Part shown: piece by piece, positions 44,136-52,027 of the stretch | Layout: each line of letters starts with the position of its first letter | Position numbering within the stretch: the stretch's first letter is position 1 | From: Kushneria aurantia DSM 21353 | GTDB taxonomy: Bacteria; Pseudomonadota; Gammaproteobacteria; Pseudomonadales; Halomonadaceae | Assembly: GCF_000382245.1 (NCBI RefSeq) | Contig: NZ_KB907865.1 | Coordinates: 124,001-188,000, forward strand | DNA: 64,000 nt | Reading direction: 5' to 3' | Notes under the pieces: generated by a model | Databases searched by the model: none | Told to the model about the DNA's origin: nothing | What the model saw: only the letters and a program-made list of their open reading frames with translations | Made by a program: the position numbers and the translations under genes

Positions 44136-44749
44136 GGCGTATTCTCCGCCTCGGCGCGCAGCCCGGCCAGTATGGTACGCAGCAGTTGCTCGAGCAGATC
44201 GCCGACCTCCAGCGCCTGGTCCTCACCGTAGCCCAGCCGCTCGTTGAGGCCCAACTGCACCAGACCATGCACGCTGCCCCATAGAGTACGTGCCAGCCGT
44301 CGCGCCTCGCCGTCGTCCATACCCGGACGAATCTCCTTGAGGGTGCTCTCGACCCACACGAACAGCGTTTCGATCATACGCCCCTGGCGGGTATCCAGCT
44401 CCCCCTCCTGAGCCAGCGGATAGTCGAACAGCAGCTGCCAGTGGTAAGGGTACTGGCGGGCGAACTGCCAGTAGGCATCGGCCAGCGCACCCAGTCGCTG
44501 ATCGGGCGTTCCCATGGAGAGCGTTTCGATACGACCACGCAGACCATCGAGCGTTTCGAGATTGACGTACTGTAAAAGGTCGTTGAAGCTGCCGTAGAGC
44601 TTGAGCAGGGTGCTGGGCGCACAGCCCACCTCGCGAGCGATCGAGCGCAGGGAGAGCGTATGGACCGGATTTTCGGCAAGCCAGGCGTTACAGGCTTTCA
44701 TGACACTGGCGTGCAACTCCTCCGGCGAGTGCTGTCTCGGACGAGCCAT
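44132..44749 (-). CDS. TetR-family transcriptional regulator
   Basis: A 205-residue repressor. The N-terminal helix-turn-helix is LSLRSIAREVGCAPSTLLKL, and a ligand-binding C-terminal domain with WGSVHGLVQLGLNERLG follows. ATG 44749 has GGGG upstream and gives the usual length. It sits directly before, and overlaps, the MFS-acyltransferase gene, so it probably controls a lipid-remodelling unit and itself. Two matching palindromes upstream are candidate operators. Confidence 0.88.
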   Translation of the reverse strand: MARPRQHSPEELHASVMKACNAWLAENPVHTLSLRSIAREVGCAPSTLLKLYGSFNDLLQYVNLETLDGLRGRIETLSMGTPDQRLGALADAYWQFARQYPYHWQLLFDYPLAQEGELDTRQGRMIETLFVWVESTLKEIRPGMDDGEARRLARTLWGSVHGLVQLGLNERLGYGEDQALEVGDLLEQLLRTILAGLRAEAENTP

Positions 44750-44777
44750 GTTGTTCCCCTGACTTGTATTGTGTACT

Positions 44778-44833
44778 CGAACACTGTTTTCGCACAGCAT
44801 ATCCCGCGAGTTCACAAAAGCAAACATTGTTCG
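44778..44833. promoter_or_regulatory. Paired palindromes, candidate TetR operators
   Basis: Two related 13-base elements lie upstream of the TetR gene: CGAACACTGTTTT (44778-44790, extended by CG) and CAAACATTGTTCG (44821-44833). They combine to a palindromic consensus CGAACA-N-TGTTCG. Their centres are 43 bases apart, about four helical turns. The region also serves the divergent SRAP gene at 44944. Confidence 0.5.
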
Positions 44834-44943
44834 AAAAATTCCCCGACCTTCGACGCTTATGACCATAACCTGGATTAAAAAAGGCCCATACAGCGCGGCT
44901 TCTGCCCGTTACCGGGCGCACATTGACCAACCCGGGAGTCTGC

Positions 44944-45636
44944 ATGGCAGGGCGTCTCTATATTGAAGCGCTCGCCCCCGGGCAGTGGCTGGCCGATGTG
45001 CGAGTCGACGCCGAGCTGATCGCCAGCCCCAATCTGGCGCCCCGCAACTGGCTGTCGCTGCTGCGCCATCAAAACGGCGAGGTGCATCTCGGCCGCGCCT
45101 TCTGGGGCTTCACGCCGAGCTGGCTCGAGGTGCTCGATCACGCCATGCACTGCGCGCGCGCGGAGTCCCTCGAGGAGCGCGCCATGTTCCGCGAGGCGCT
45201 CGCCACCAGGCGCTGCCTGGTGCCGGTATCGGGCGTCTATATCTGGAAGTCGCTGCCGCGCGGCAAGCAGCCCTTTCTGGTCACGCGAACCGACCGCGCG
45301 CCCTTCCTGCTGGCCGGGCTGTGGTGTCGCTACTTCAGCGACATCCACACCGCCTTCGACTCCATGGCCTTGATCACCACCACCGTCGACATGCCGCTGA
45401 CGCCGCTTACCGACCGTTTTCCGGTGGTCATCGACGCCGCCCGGGCTCACGCCTGGCTCGACCCGGCGACGCCGCCTGCCAGCGCGCGCGAGCTGCTGGC
45501 CCCGGCGGCGCCGGCACTGCTGGGTGCCTTCCCGGTCGAGCGGCTGGTCAACAATCCGGCCAATCAGCAGTGGCACTGCGCGCGCCCCACCGGCCACATG
45601 ATGACCGCTACCCATGGCGCCGTGCGCGCCGAATAG
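44944..45636 (+). CDS. SRAP (YedK/HMCES) family protein lacking catalytic residues
   Basis: A 230-residue protein with the SRAP fold: N-terminal MAGRL, WGFTPSW, RRCLVPVSGVYIW, FLLAGLWCRY, ALITTTVDMPL. In active members Cys2 crosslinks to abasic sites in single-stranded DNA, helped by Asn, Glu and His. Here position 2 is Ala, the Asn of NARxE is Cys70, the Glu of YEW is Ile100 and the His of HDRMP is Thr156. All four are lost although the fold is kept. GGGAG precedes ATG 44944. The pitrilysin gene follows after 40 bases. It is likely to be a repurposed DNA-binding or structural paralog. Confidence 0.8.
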   Translation: MAGRLYIEALAPGQWLADVRVDAELIASPNLAPRNWLSLLRHQNGEVHLGRAFWGFTPSWLEVLDHAMHCARAESLEERAMFREALATRRCLVPVSGVYIWKSLPRGKQPFLVTRTDRAPFLLAGLWCRYFSDIHTAFDSMALITTTVDMPLTPLTDRFPVVIDAARAHAWLDPATPPASARELLAPAAPALLGAFPVERLVNNPANQQWHCARPTGHMMTATHGAVRAE

Positions 45637-45676
45637 CCGTAACCGTTTCCATTACACCGCCACAGGGGTTGACCAC

Positions 45677-48424
45677 ATGCCCGATACCGACGTGCAGCAG
45701 CATCCGGCAAGCCTCGTCACCAACGCCGCCGATCGCCTCGACTACCGCCCCCTGCGACTGGCCAACGGCCTGCAGGTGCTGCTGGCCCACGACCCCGATG
45801 CCGACCGCGCCAGCGCGGCGATGAACGTCGCCACCGGCAGCGCTTTCAACCCCGAGCGCTTTCCCGGCCTGGCCCACTTTCTCGAGCACATGCTGTTTCT
45901 GGGCACCGACCGCTACCCCGACCCGGACGACTACCACCACTATCTCGGCGAGCACGGCGGCAACCACAACGCCTTTACCGCACCGCGCGACACCAACTAC
46001 TTCTTCGATATCGACCCGGGTGCCTTCGAAGGCGCGCTGGACCGCTTCAGTCGCTTTTTCATCGCTCCGCTGCTGAACGCCGACTATGTCGAGCGCGAAC
46101 GGCGCGCGGTGCACTCCGAATACCAGGCCAAACTGCACGACGACGCCCGCCGCATCGAGGACGCCCTGAGCACGGTGCTCAACCCGCAGCACCCCTTCAA
46201 TCACTTCACCGTCGGCAGTCTCGACACGCTCCGCGATCATCCCGATCTATCGCTGCGCGAGGCACTCAGGCGTTTTCTCGCCGAGCACTACGACGCCAAC
46301 ACCATGCAGCTGGTACTGCTCGGCCCGCAGCCGCTCGATGAGCTGGAAACCCTGGCGCGGCGCTGCTTCAGCGAAGTACCGAATAACGGCCTCATTCCCG
46401 GCGCCATCGACGTGCCGATCACCGCCGAAGGGCAACTGCCCGCCGCCATAGCGGTCAACGCGCTGCAGCAGCAGCGCCATCTGCGCTTTCTGTTTCCGAC
46501 CGACGATCCAGAGCGTGAGTTCCGCCTCAAGCCGGCGTTCTTTCTCTCCGACCTGCTGGGCCACGAGGGCGAGCACAGCCTGCTGTCGCGCCTGCGCGCG
46601 TGCGGCTGGGCCGACGGCCTCTCTGCCGGCAGCGTGCGCGGCGACGGCCGGCGCGCCATGCTGGCGGTCAATATCGAGCTTACCGCCGAGGGCGCCCGGC
46701 ATATCGACGCCATTCAGGCCACGCTGATGGCGTGGATCGCGCTGATCCGCGAGCATGGCATCGCACAATGGCGCTTCGATGAACAGGCACAGCTATCGCG
46801 CCAGCAGTTCGATTTTCAGCAGCGCCTGCCCCCGGCGCGCCAGGCAACGGCGCTGTCGATGGCGATGGCACGCTACCCGCTGGCGGAGATACGAAGCGCC
46901 CCCTTCCTGATGAGCGGCTTCGACGCCGAGCGCATCGGCCATTACCTTGACGCCATGCGTGTCGACAACCTGCTGCGCCTCTACAGCGGCCCTGACGTCG
47001 AGGGGGGCCAGCAGTCGCCCTGGTTTCACGCCCCCTGGCGCTTCGATGAACGTCCGGATGCCGTGAGCGCCGCGCCGCTTGACGGCCTGGCACTGCCCGG
47101 CGCCAACGACTTCATCGCCCGCGATTTTTCACTGCTGGCGGTAGGTGACGAGCGTCCCCGTGCGTTGATCGACAACACGGGCCTCGATCTGTGGTACGCC
47201 CCCGCCGAGCGTTTTCACTCGCCCCGCGCCGAATGGCGCCTCAGCCTGCAGAGCCCGCAGGCGGGAAGCAGCGTGCGTGAAACCGTGCTGACCGAGCTGC
47301 TGGCGCGCTGGCTGGAGGAGAGCCTGCTGGAGAAGCTCTATCCCGCCCGCCTGGCCGGTCAGGATGTGCATGCCCATGCTCACGCCCGGGGTATGACGCT
47401 CACCTTCAGCGGCTGGCGAGACCGTCAGTTGCGGGTGATCGAACAGGTCCTTGAAGCGCTCGTCTCGGACAGTATCGCAGAGGATGATATGGCTCGCGCC
47501 GCTCGCGAGCTGGAGCGCAGGTGGCGCGACGAAATCGCCGACCCGCTGCACGAGCAGCTGCAGCGCGCCCTCTCGCGGGCGCTGATTCACCCCGCCTGGC
47601 ACCGCGACGAGAAGCTTGAGACGCTGGCCGAAGTGAGCGCCATCGAATTCGCCAGCTTTCGTCGCCGCTGGCTCTCCGAGCTGCATGTCCAGGCGCTGGC
47701 AGCGGGCAATCTCGACGAGGCGCAGGCACGCCACGGCGGCGACGGTATCGAAAGGGTACTGGCTCCTCGGGTGGCAGCAGGCGACATACCCGATATCGCG
47801 GTACTGCACGCCGAGGCGCAGCCGCCGGCGCTGCGGCCGCAGAGTCAGCGCGGAGATGGCGCCGTGCTGCGCTACCTGCAGAGCAGCGAGCGCACGCTGG
47901 ACGATCAGGCGCAACTGGCGCTGCTGGGGCAACTGATCGACGCGCCCTTTTTCCATCAGCTGCGCACCCAGGAGCAGCTCGGCTACATTGTCGCAGCGCG
48001 CTATCTGCCCCTGCTCGAGGCCCCCGGCCTGATGCTTTTGGTGCAGTCGCCGGAAAACGACAGCGGCGCGCTGATCGCGCGCATCGATGCCTTTCTGGAG
48101 AGCTTCGACGCCACCGTCGAGGAGCTGGACGACACCACCCTGGCCCCCTGGCGCAAGGCGGTACAGGATCGCCTGAACGAGCGCGAGCAACGTCTGGCGC
48201 AGCTGAGCAGCAGACTATGGCAGGACCTGGCGCTGGGCTTTACCCGCTTCGACCGTCGCGAGCAGTTGGCCGACCGAGTGGCAGCCATCAGCGCCGAGGC
48301 GCTAAAGGGAGCGTGGCAGTCGCTGCGCCAGCGGCCGAAGCTGGATGTACGCTTTGACAGCGTCGCGGCGCCCAACCAGAGCGAGGCGCCGTGGCAGCCG
48401 GCGCTGCGCCGGCCGGTCGCGTAA
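45677..48424 (+). CDS. ptrA: Pitrilysin-family (M16) zinc protease
   Basis: A 915-residue peptidase resembling E. coli protease III (962). The inverted zinc motif HFLEH is at residues 67-71, with the third ligand Glu148 (ERRAVHSEYQ). The four-domain clamshell is suggested by the length and by the C-terminal half (PFFHQLRTQEQLGYIVAARY), which carries the substrate-binding RxxxxLGY pattern. ATG 45677 has AGGGG upstream. There is no obvious signal peptide, unlike periplasmic E. coli Ptr, so it may be cytoplasmic. It could degrade peptides brought in by the importers. Confidence 0.9.
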   Translation: MPDTDVQQHPASLVTNAADRLDYRPLRLANGLQVLLAHDPDADRASAAMNVATGSAFNPERFPGLAHFLEHMLFLGTDRYPDPDDYHHYLGEHGGNHNAFTAPRDTNYFFDIDPGAFEGALDRFSRFFIAPLLNADYVERERRAVHSEYQAKLHDDARRIEDALSTVLNPQHPFNHFTVGSLDTLRDHPDLSLREALRRFLAEHYDANTMQLVLLGPQPLDELETLARRCFSEVPNNGLIPGAIDVPITAEGQLPAAIAVNALQQQRHLRFLFPTDDPEREFRLKPAFFLSDLLGHEGEHSLLSRLRACGWADGLSAGSVRGDGRRAMLAVNIELTAEGARHIDAIQATLMAWIALIREHGIAQWRFDEQAQLSRQQFDFQQRLPPARQATALSMAMARYPLAEIRSAPFLMSGFDAERIGHYLDAMRVDNLLRLYSGPDVEGGQQSPWFHAPWRFDERPDAVSAAPLDGLALPGANDFIARDFSLLAVGDERPRALIDNTGLDLWYAPAERFHSPRAEWRLSLQSPQAGSSVRETVLTELLARWLEESLLEKLYPARLAGQDVHAHAHARGMTLTFSGWRDRQLRVIEQVLEALVSDSIAEDDMARAARELERRWRDEIADPLHEQLQRALSRALIHPAWHRDEKLETLAEVSAIEFASFRRRWLSELHVQALAAGNLDEAQARHGGDGIERVLAPRVAAGDIPDIAVLHAEAQPPALRPQSQRGDGAVLRYLQSSERTLDDQAQLALLGQLIDAPFFHQLRTQEQLGYIVAARYLPLLEAPGLMLLVQSPENDSGALIARIDAFLESFDATVEELDDTTLAPWRKAVQDRLNEREQRLAQLSSRLWQDLALGFTRFDRREQLADRVAAISAEALKGAWQSLRQRPKLDVRFDSVAAPNQSEAPWQPALRRPVA

Positions 48425-48446
48425 GGAAGGCTGCCCCCGGGCGTTG

Positions 48447-49895
48447 TTACACGAAAGCCTGGGGCGGCATCATGCCCTCGACGAACATTACCAACTCCTC
48501 GAGGTGCTGGCGGTCACTGTCGCTCAGGCTGTTCAATTCGCCGTTGAGCCGCTCGATCTCGCGAGCAAAACCGGACAGCGTCATCGACGCCACCGAGGCG
48601 TCATTCATGCGCTCCCAGCGGTCGTGCTCCCAGCGCTTCTGCTCCTCGTCGCTCAGCACCTGCGGATAGTTGCGCGCCTTGAAGCGAAAGAACATCTCCT
48701 CCAGCCGGCTGTCCTGAAAGGCCGGCTGCAGGCTGTCCAGCGCCTCCACCGGGGTCTCGCGGATACGCACCATCTGCTGGCGGTCGCTTTTGGAGAAAAA
48801 GCCTCCCGAGTAGAGCATCAGATCGGGATCGGCGGGCGGATTGGGCATCTCACCGGAGAACGCCTGCGCCACTCTGGCGGCAAGATCGCTCGACACGGCC
48901 AGCTGCTGCCAGTGGCGCTCGGCGGCAGCGCGGTCGATGCCCAGGCGCTCGGCGACGGCGTCATCGACCACGCTGATCGGCATCAGCACCGGACTGCGAT
49001 TGAGCTGCACCACCTTGAGCGGAATACGCTCCTCGCCTTCCGACAGCTCGTCGGCATTGGCAAACACCCGCTCACGAATCGCTTCGCCACCAAGCGCCAG
49101 CAGCGGCCCGGGGTCGACCGACAGATCGACCACGATCACCCCGTTGGGATTGGTGGGGTGCATCGCCAGCGGTGCGATCAGTGCGCTGCAGCCGCGGCTG
49201 GCGGGGTAACGCCGCGAGATGTGCAGCATCGGCTTGCGACTGTTCACATCCAGCAGCGAGGCGACCCGACGCTTGTCGCGCAGCCCCAGCAAATAGTCGA
49301 AAAGGCGAGCATTGCGACCGCGCAGCAGCCGCGCCAGCGCAATGGTGGCGTGCACGTCGGCCAGGGCATCATGGGCGTCGGCATGCTCGATGCCGTTGGC
49401 CGGGCTGAGCTGATCGAGACGAAAACTCGGCGCACCGTCGTCACGCCGCGGCCACTCGATGCCGTCCGGGCGCAGGGCGTAGAAGGCGCGTACGGCGTCG
49501 ATCAAATCCCAGCGTGAATTGCCGTTCTGCCATTCGCGGGCGTAGGGGTCGATGAAGTTGCGGTAGAAGAGATGGCGGCTCACCTCATCATCGAAACGCA
49601 GCGAGTTGTAGCCCAGCGTACAGGTGCCGGCCTGCTGCATCATGGCGTTGATGCGACCGGCAAACTCGCTCTCCGGCACGCCGCGGCGGGCGGCCTGCTG
49701 CGGCGTAATGCCGGTAAGCAGGCAGGCGACCGGCTGCGGCAGGTAGTCATCGCCGGGACGACAGTAGAGCACCTCCGGCTCGCCGATCTCGTTGAACTGC
49801 GCATCGGTACGGATAGCGGCGAACTGCGAGGGGCGGTCGCGGCGCGGGTCGGCGCCGAAGGTTTCATAATCGTGGAACAGAAAACTGGCCGACAA
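48447..49895 (-). CDS. sbcB: Exodeoxyribonuclease I
   Basis: A 482-residue 3'-5' exonuclease on single-stranded DNA; E. coli has 475. The DEDD catalytic motifs begin with FLFHDYETFG, followed by LGYNSLRFDDEVSRHLFYRN and AHDALADVHATIALARL. SH3-like and helical C-terminal domains follow. I chose TTG 49895 because GGGAG stands 8 bases before it; GTG 49922 is the alternative and would add nine residues. It lies between the protease and minE, convergent with the protease (22-base gap). Confidence 0.93.
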   Translation of the reverse strand: MSASFLFHDYETFGADPRRDRPSQFAAIRTDAQFNEIGEPEVLYCRPGDDYLPQPVACLLTGITPQQAARRGVPESEFAGRINAMMQQAGTCTLGYNSLRFDDEVSRHLFYRNFIDPYAREWQNGNSRWDLIDAVRAFYALRPDGIEWPRRDDGAPSFRLDQLSPANGIEHADAHDALADVHATIALARLLRGRNARLFDYLLGLRDKRRVASLLDVNSRKPMLHISRRYPASRGCSALIAPLAMHPTNPNGVIVVDLSVDPGPLLALGGEAIRERVFANADELSEGEERIPLKVVQLNRSPVLMPISVVDDAVAERLGIDRAAAERHWQQLAVSSDLAARVAQAFSGEMPNPPADPDLMLYSGGFFSKSDRQQMVRIRETPVEALDSLQPAFQDSRLEEMFFRFKARNYPQVLSDEEQKRWEHDRWERMNDASVASMTLSGFAREIERLNGELNSLSDSDRQHLEELVMFVEGMMPPQAFV

Positions 49896-49960
49896 GACAG
49901 CGTCTCCCGGAGTAAACGGCACGTCACCCCCGCCGATGCCAGCGCACCGACGCGCGGGCG

Positions 49961-50215
49961 TCAGGAGCGGTTGGGCAGGGTAACGTTGAGTTCAAGAATC
50001 GAGCAGTCGTCCTCGCTGTCGAGGCTGATATTGATGGCGTCCTGGTCAACCTCGACGTAGCGCCGAATGACCTCGAGCAGCTCGCGCTCCAGCATCGGCA
50101 TGTAGTCGGGCTGATCACGCTGGCTGCGCTGGTGGGCGACGATGATCTGCAGGCGCTCCTTGGCCACCGAGGCCGACTTCTTGCGCTCGCGCTTTAAAAA
50201 ATCGAGTAGCTTCAC
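49961..50215 (-). CDS. minE: Cell division topological factor MinE
   Basis: An 84-residue protein that drives MinD off the membrane so that the inhibitor oscillates from pole to pole. The N-terminal [20 protein letters not shown] contains the membrane-targeting and MinD-binding segment ([16 protein letters not shown]). The C-terminal dimer domain has [18 protein letters not shown]. It overlaps minD by ATGA. Confidence 0.96.
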   Translation of the reverse strand: MKLLDFLKRERKKSASVAKERLQIIVAHQRSQRDQPDYMPMLERELLEVIRRYVEVDQDAINISLDSEDDCSILELNVTLPNRS

Positions 50216-51030
50216 CGCCGCCCCCCGCCGAAGATACGGCTCAGAAAACCTTTCTTTTCAAACTGGTGGAAACGCAGCGGTTTCTCTTCACCCAGCAGCC
50301 GATCAACCGTATCGAGATAGGCCTGGCCGGCGTCGCTCTGCTCATCGTGGGTCACCGGAACGCCGGAGTTGGAGGCACGCAGCACCGCCTCGGATTCAGG
50401 GATCAGGCCAATCAGCTTGATGGCCAGAATCTCCTGGATATCATCGAGATTCAGCATATCGCCGCTATCGACCCGGTCAGGGTTGTAGCGGGTGATCAGC
50501 AGCCGCTCGACTACCGGGTCCTGACCCTGCTCGGCGCGGCGCGTCCTGGAGGCCAGCAGCCCCAGAATGCGGTCGGAGTCGCGCACCGAGGAAACCTCGG
50601 GATTGGTCACCACGATCGCCTCGTCGGCGAAGTACATCGCCAGCTGAGCGCCGCGCTCGATGCCGGCCGGCGAATCACAGACGATATAGTCGTAGTCCTC
50701 GGAGAGCTTCTCCAGTACCTGCTCGACCCCTTCCAGCGTCAGGGCTTCCTTGTCACGGGTCTGGGAGGCGGGCAGGATGTGCAGATTTTCCGTGCGCTTG
50801 TCGCGAATCAGGGCCTGGTTGAGTCCCGCCTCACCCTGAATGACGTTGACCAGGTCATACACCACCCGGCGCTCGCAGCCCATGATCAGATCCAGATTGC
50901 GCAGGCCAACATCAAAGTCGATCACCACCGTCCTGTTACCCTTGAGGGCCAGGCCGGTCGAGATGGCTGCCGCACTGGTGGTCTTGCCAACCCCACCCTT
51001 TCCTGATGTCACGACAATGATTCTCGCCAA
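50212..51030 (-). CDS. minD: Septum site-determining ATPase MinD
   Basis: A 272-residue ParA-like ATPase that binds the membrane and recruits MinC. It has the deviant Walker [10 protein letters not shown] (residues 10-18), [11 protein letters not shown], and [10 protein letters not shown]. The C-terminal amphipathic membrane helix ([14 protein letters not shown]) is present. It is the middle gene of minCDE, 43 bases after minC. Confidence 0.97.
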   Translation of the reverse strand: MARIIVVTSGKGGVGKTTSAAAISTGLALKGNRTVVIDFDVGLRNLDLIMGCERRVVYDLVNVIQGEAGLNQALIRDKRTENLHILPASQTRDKEALTLEGVEQVLEKLSEDYDYIVCDSPAGIERGAQLAMYFADEAIVVTNPEVSSVRDSDRILGLLASRTRRAEQGQDPVVERLLITRYNPDRVDSGDMLNLDDIQEILAIKLIGLIPESEAVLRASNSGVPVTHDEQSDAGQAYLDTVDRLLGEEKPLRFHQFEKKGFLSRIFGGGRR

Positions 51031-51073
51031 AATACGCTTCCTGTAACCTGATGATATTATTTACGAAGGAGAG

Positions 51074-51787
51074 TCAGACCAGCGCTTCGATCGCCAGTTG
51101 ATCCTCTTTCAGCCCAATCTGTACCGGGGTACCGAGGAGTGCCCTGTCGACATCCTCGAGGCGTTTGTAGGTACCCGCCACCGACAGCAGCTCGGCATGC
51201 AGTTCGCGGCAGAAGATGCCCGCCTGGCGGTCGCCGTGAATACCGGCCAGCGCCCGGCCGCGCAGCGGCCCGTAAACGTGGACGCTGCCCGCCGCCAGCA
51301 CCTCGGCCCCGGCGTTGACCGCACCGATAATGACCAGATCGCCGCCCGGTGCGCTGACCTGCTGGCCGGAGCGCACCGTGCCGCGATGAATACGCCCGCT
51401 GCCCGTTTCGTCGATACCGGCGGATGTCTCATCCACGGTCGTCAGCGGGCGCGTCTCGCGTATCTCCTGCGGCGGGAACCAGCCCAGCCCCAGCGCCCAG
51501 GCGGATTGCTTGATCCCCTCGCCGCCGCCGCGCACGGCTACCGGCAGCAGCCGATGCGAGCGACAAACGGCGCAGAGACGCTCCAGCGCCAGTGCGGTAT
51601 CATCGAGCTTTTCCACGCTCAATACGACCGGCGTGTGCTGAAAGAACGCCGGCGCCTGGCTAAGCTTGCCGGCGAGCTGCGCGCCAATGCGCTCGGGGTC
51701 GGAGGTGCTCAGCTCCATGACGGTCATGGGCAGCATGCCACCCTTGAAGGTAAAGGCAGTAGTCGCCTGTTCCACCTTGAGACTCAT
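51074..51787 (-). CDS. minC: Septum site-determining protein MinC
   Basis: A 237-residue FtsZ inhibitor. The N-terminal FtsZ-binding domain (FTFKGGMLPMTVMELST) is joined by a variable linker (about residues 105-140) to the C-terminal beta-helix (VRSGQQVSAPGGDLVIIGAV, AEVLAAGSVHVYGPLRGRAL) that binds MinD. ATG 51787 (MSLKVEQATTAF) is the family start. It is the first gene of minCDE. The 240-base gap to the divergent DUF349 gene has no gene and must hold both promoters, which I could not place. Confidence 0.95.
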   Translation of the reverse strand: MSLKVEQATTAFTFKGGMLPMTVMELSTSDPERIGAQLAGKLSQAPAFFQHTPVVLSVEKLDDTALALERLCAVCRSHRLLPVAVRGGGEGIKQSAWALGLGWFPPQEIRETRPLTTVDETSAGIDETGSGRIHRGTVRSGQQVSAPGGDLVIIGAVNAGAEVLAAGSVHVYGPLRGRALAGIHGDRQAGIFCRELHAELLSVAGTYKRLEDVDRALLGTPVQIGLKEDQLAIEALV

Positions 51788-52027
51788 GCCCGATTCCCTG
51801 TCGGATAATGAATGAACGCCGTGCGTGATGATAGCCTGCCCGGATACCATCGATCATACGGCCTGTACCGGCGTCTGTCAGGTGTCGCAAGCCTGCGACG
51901 CTCGCGCTTCCATGCCGCTGGCGATACGAACGACGACAGGGGCACGACACTGGCTCGGACCTTCGACGCCAGCGCACCCCGGTCGCCACTTCGAACGACG
52001 TCTGCTTTTTGAAAAGATTTCAAACTG

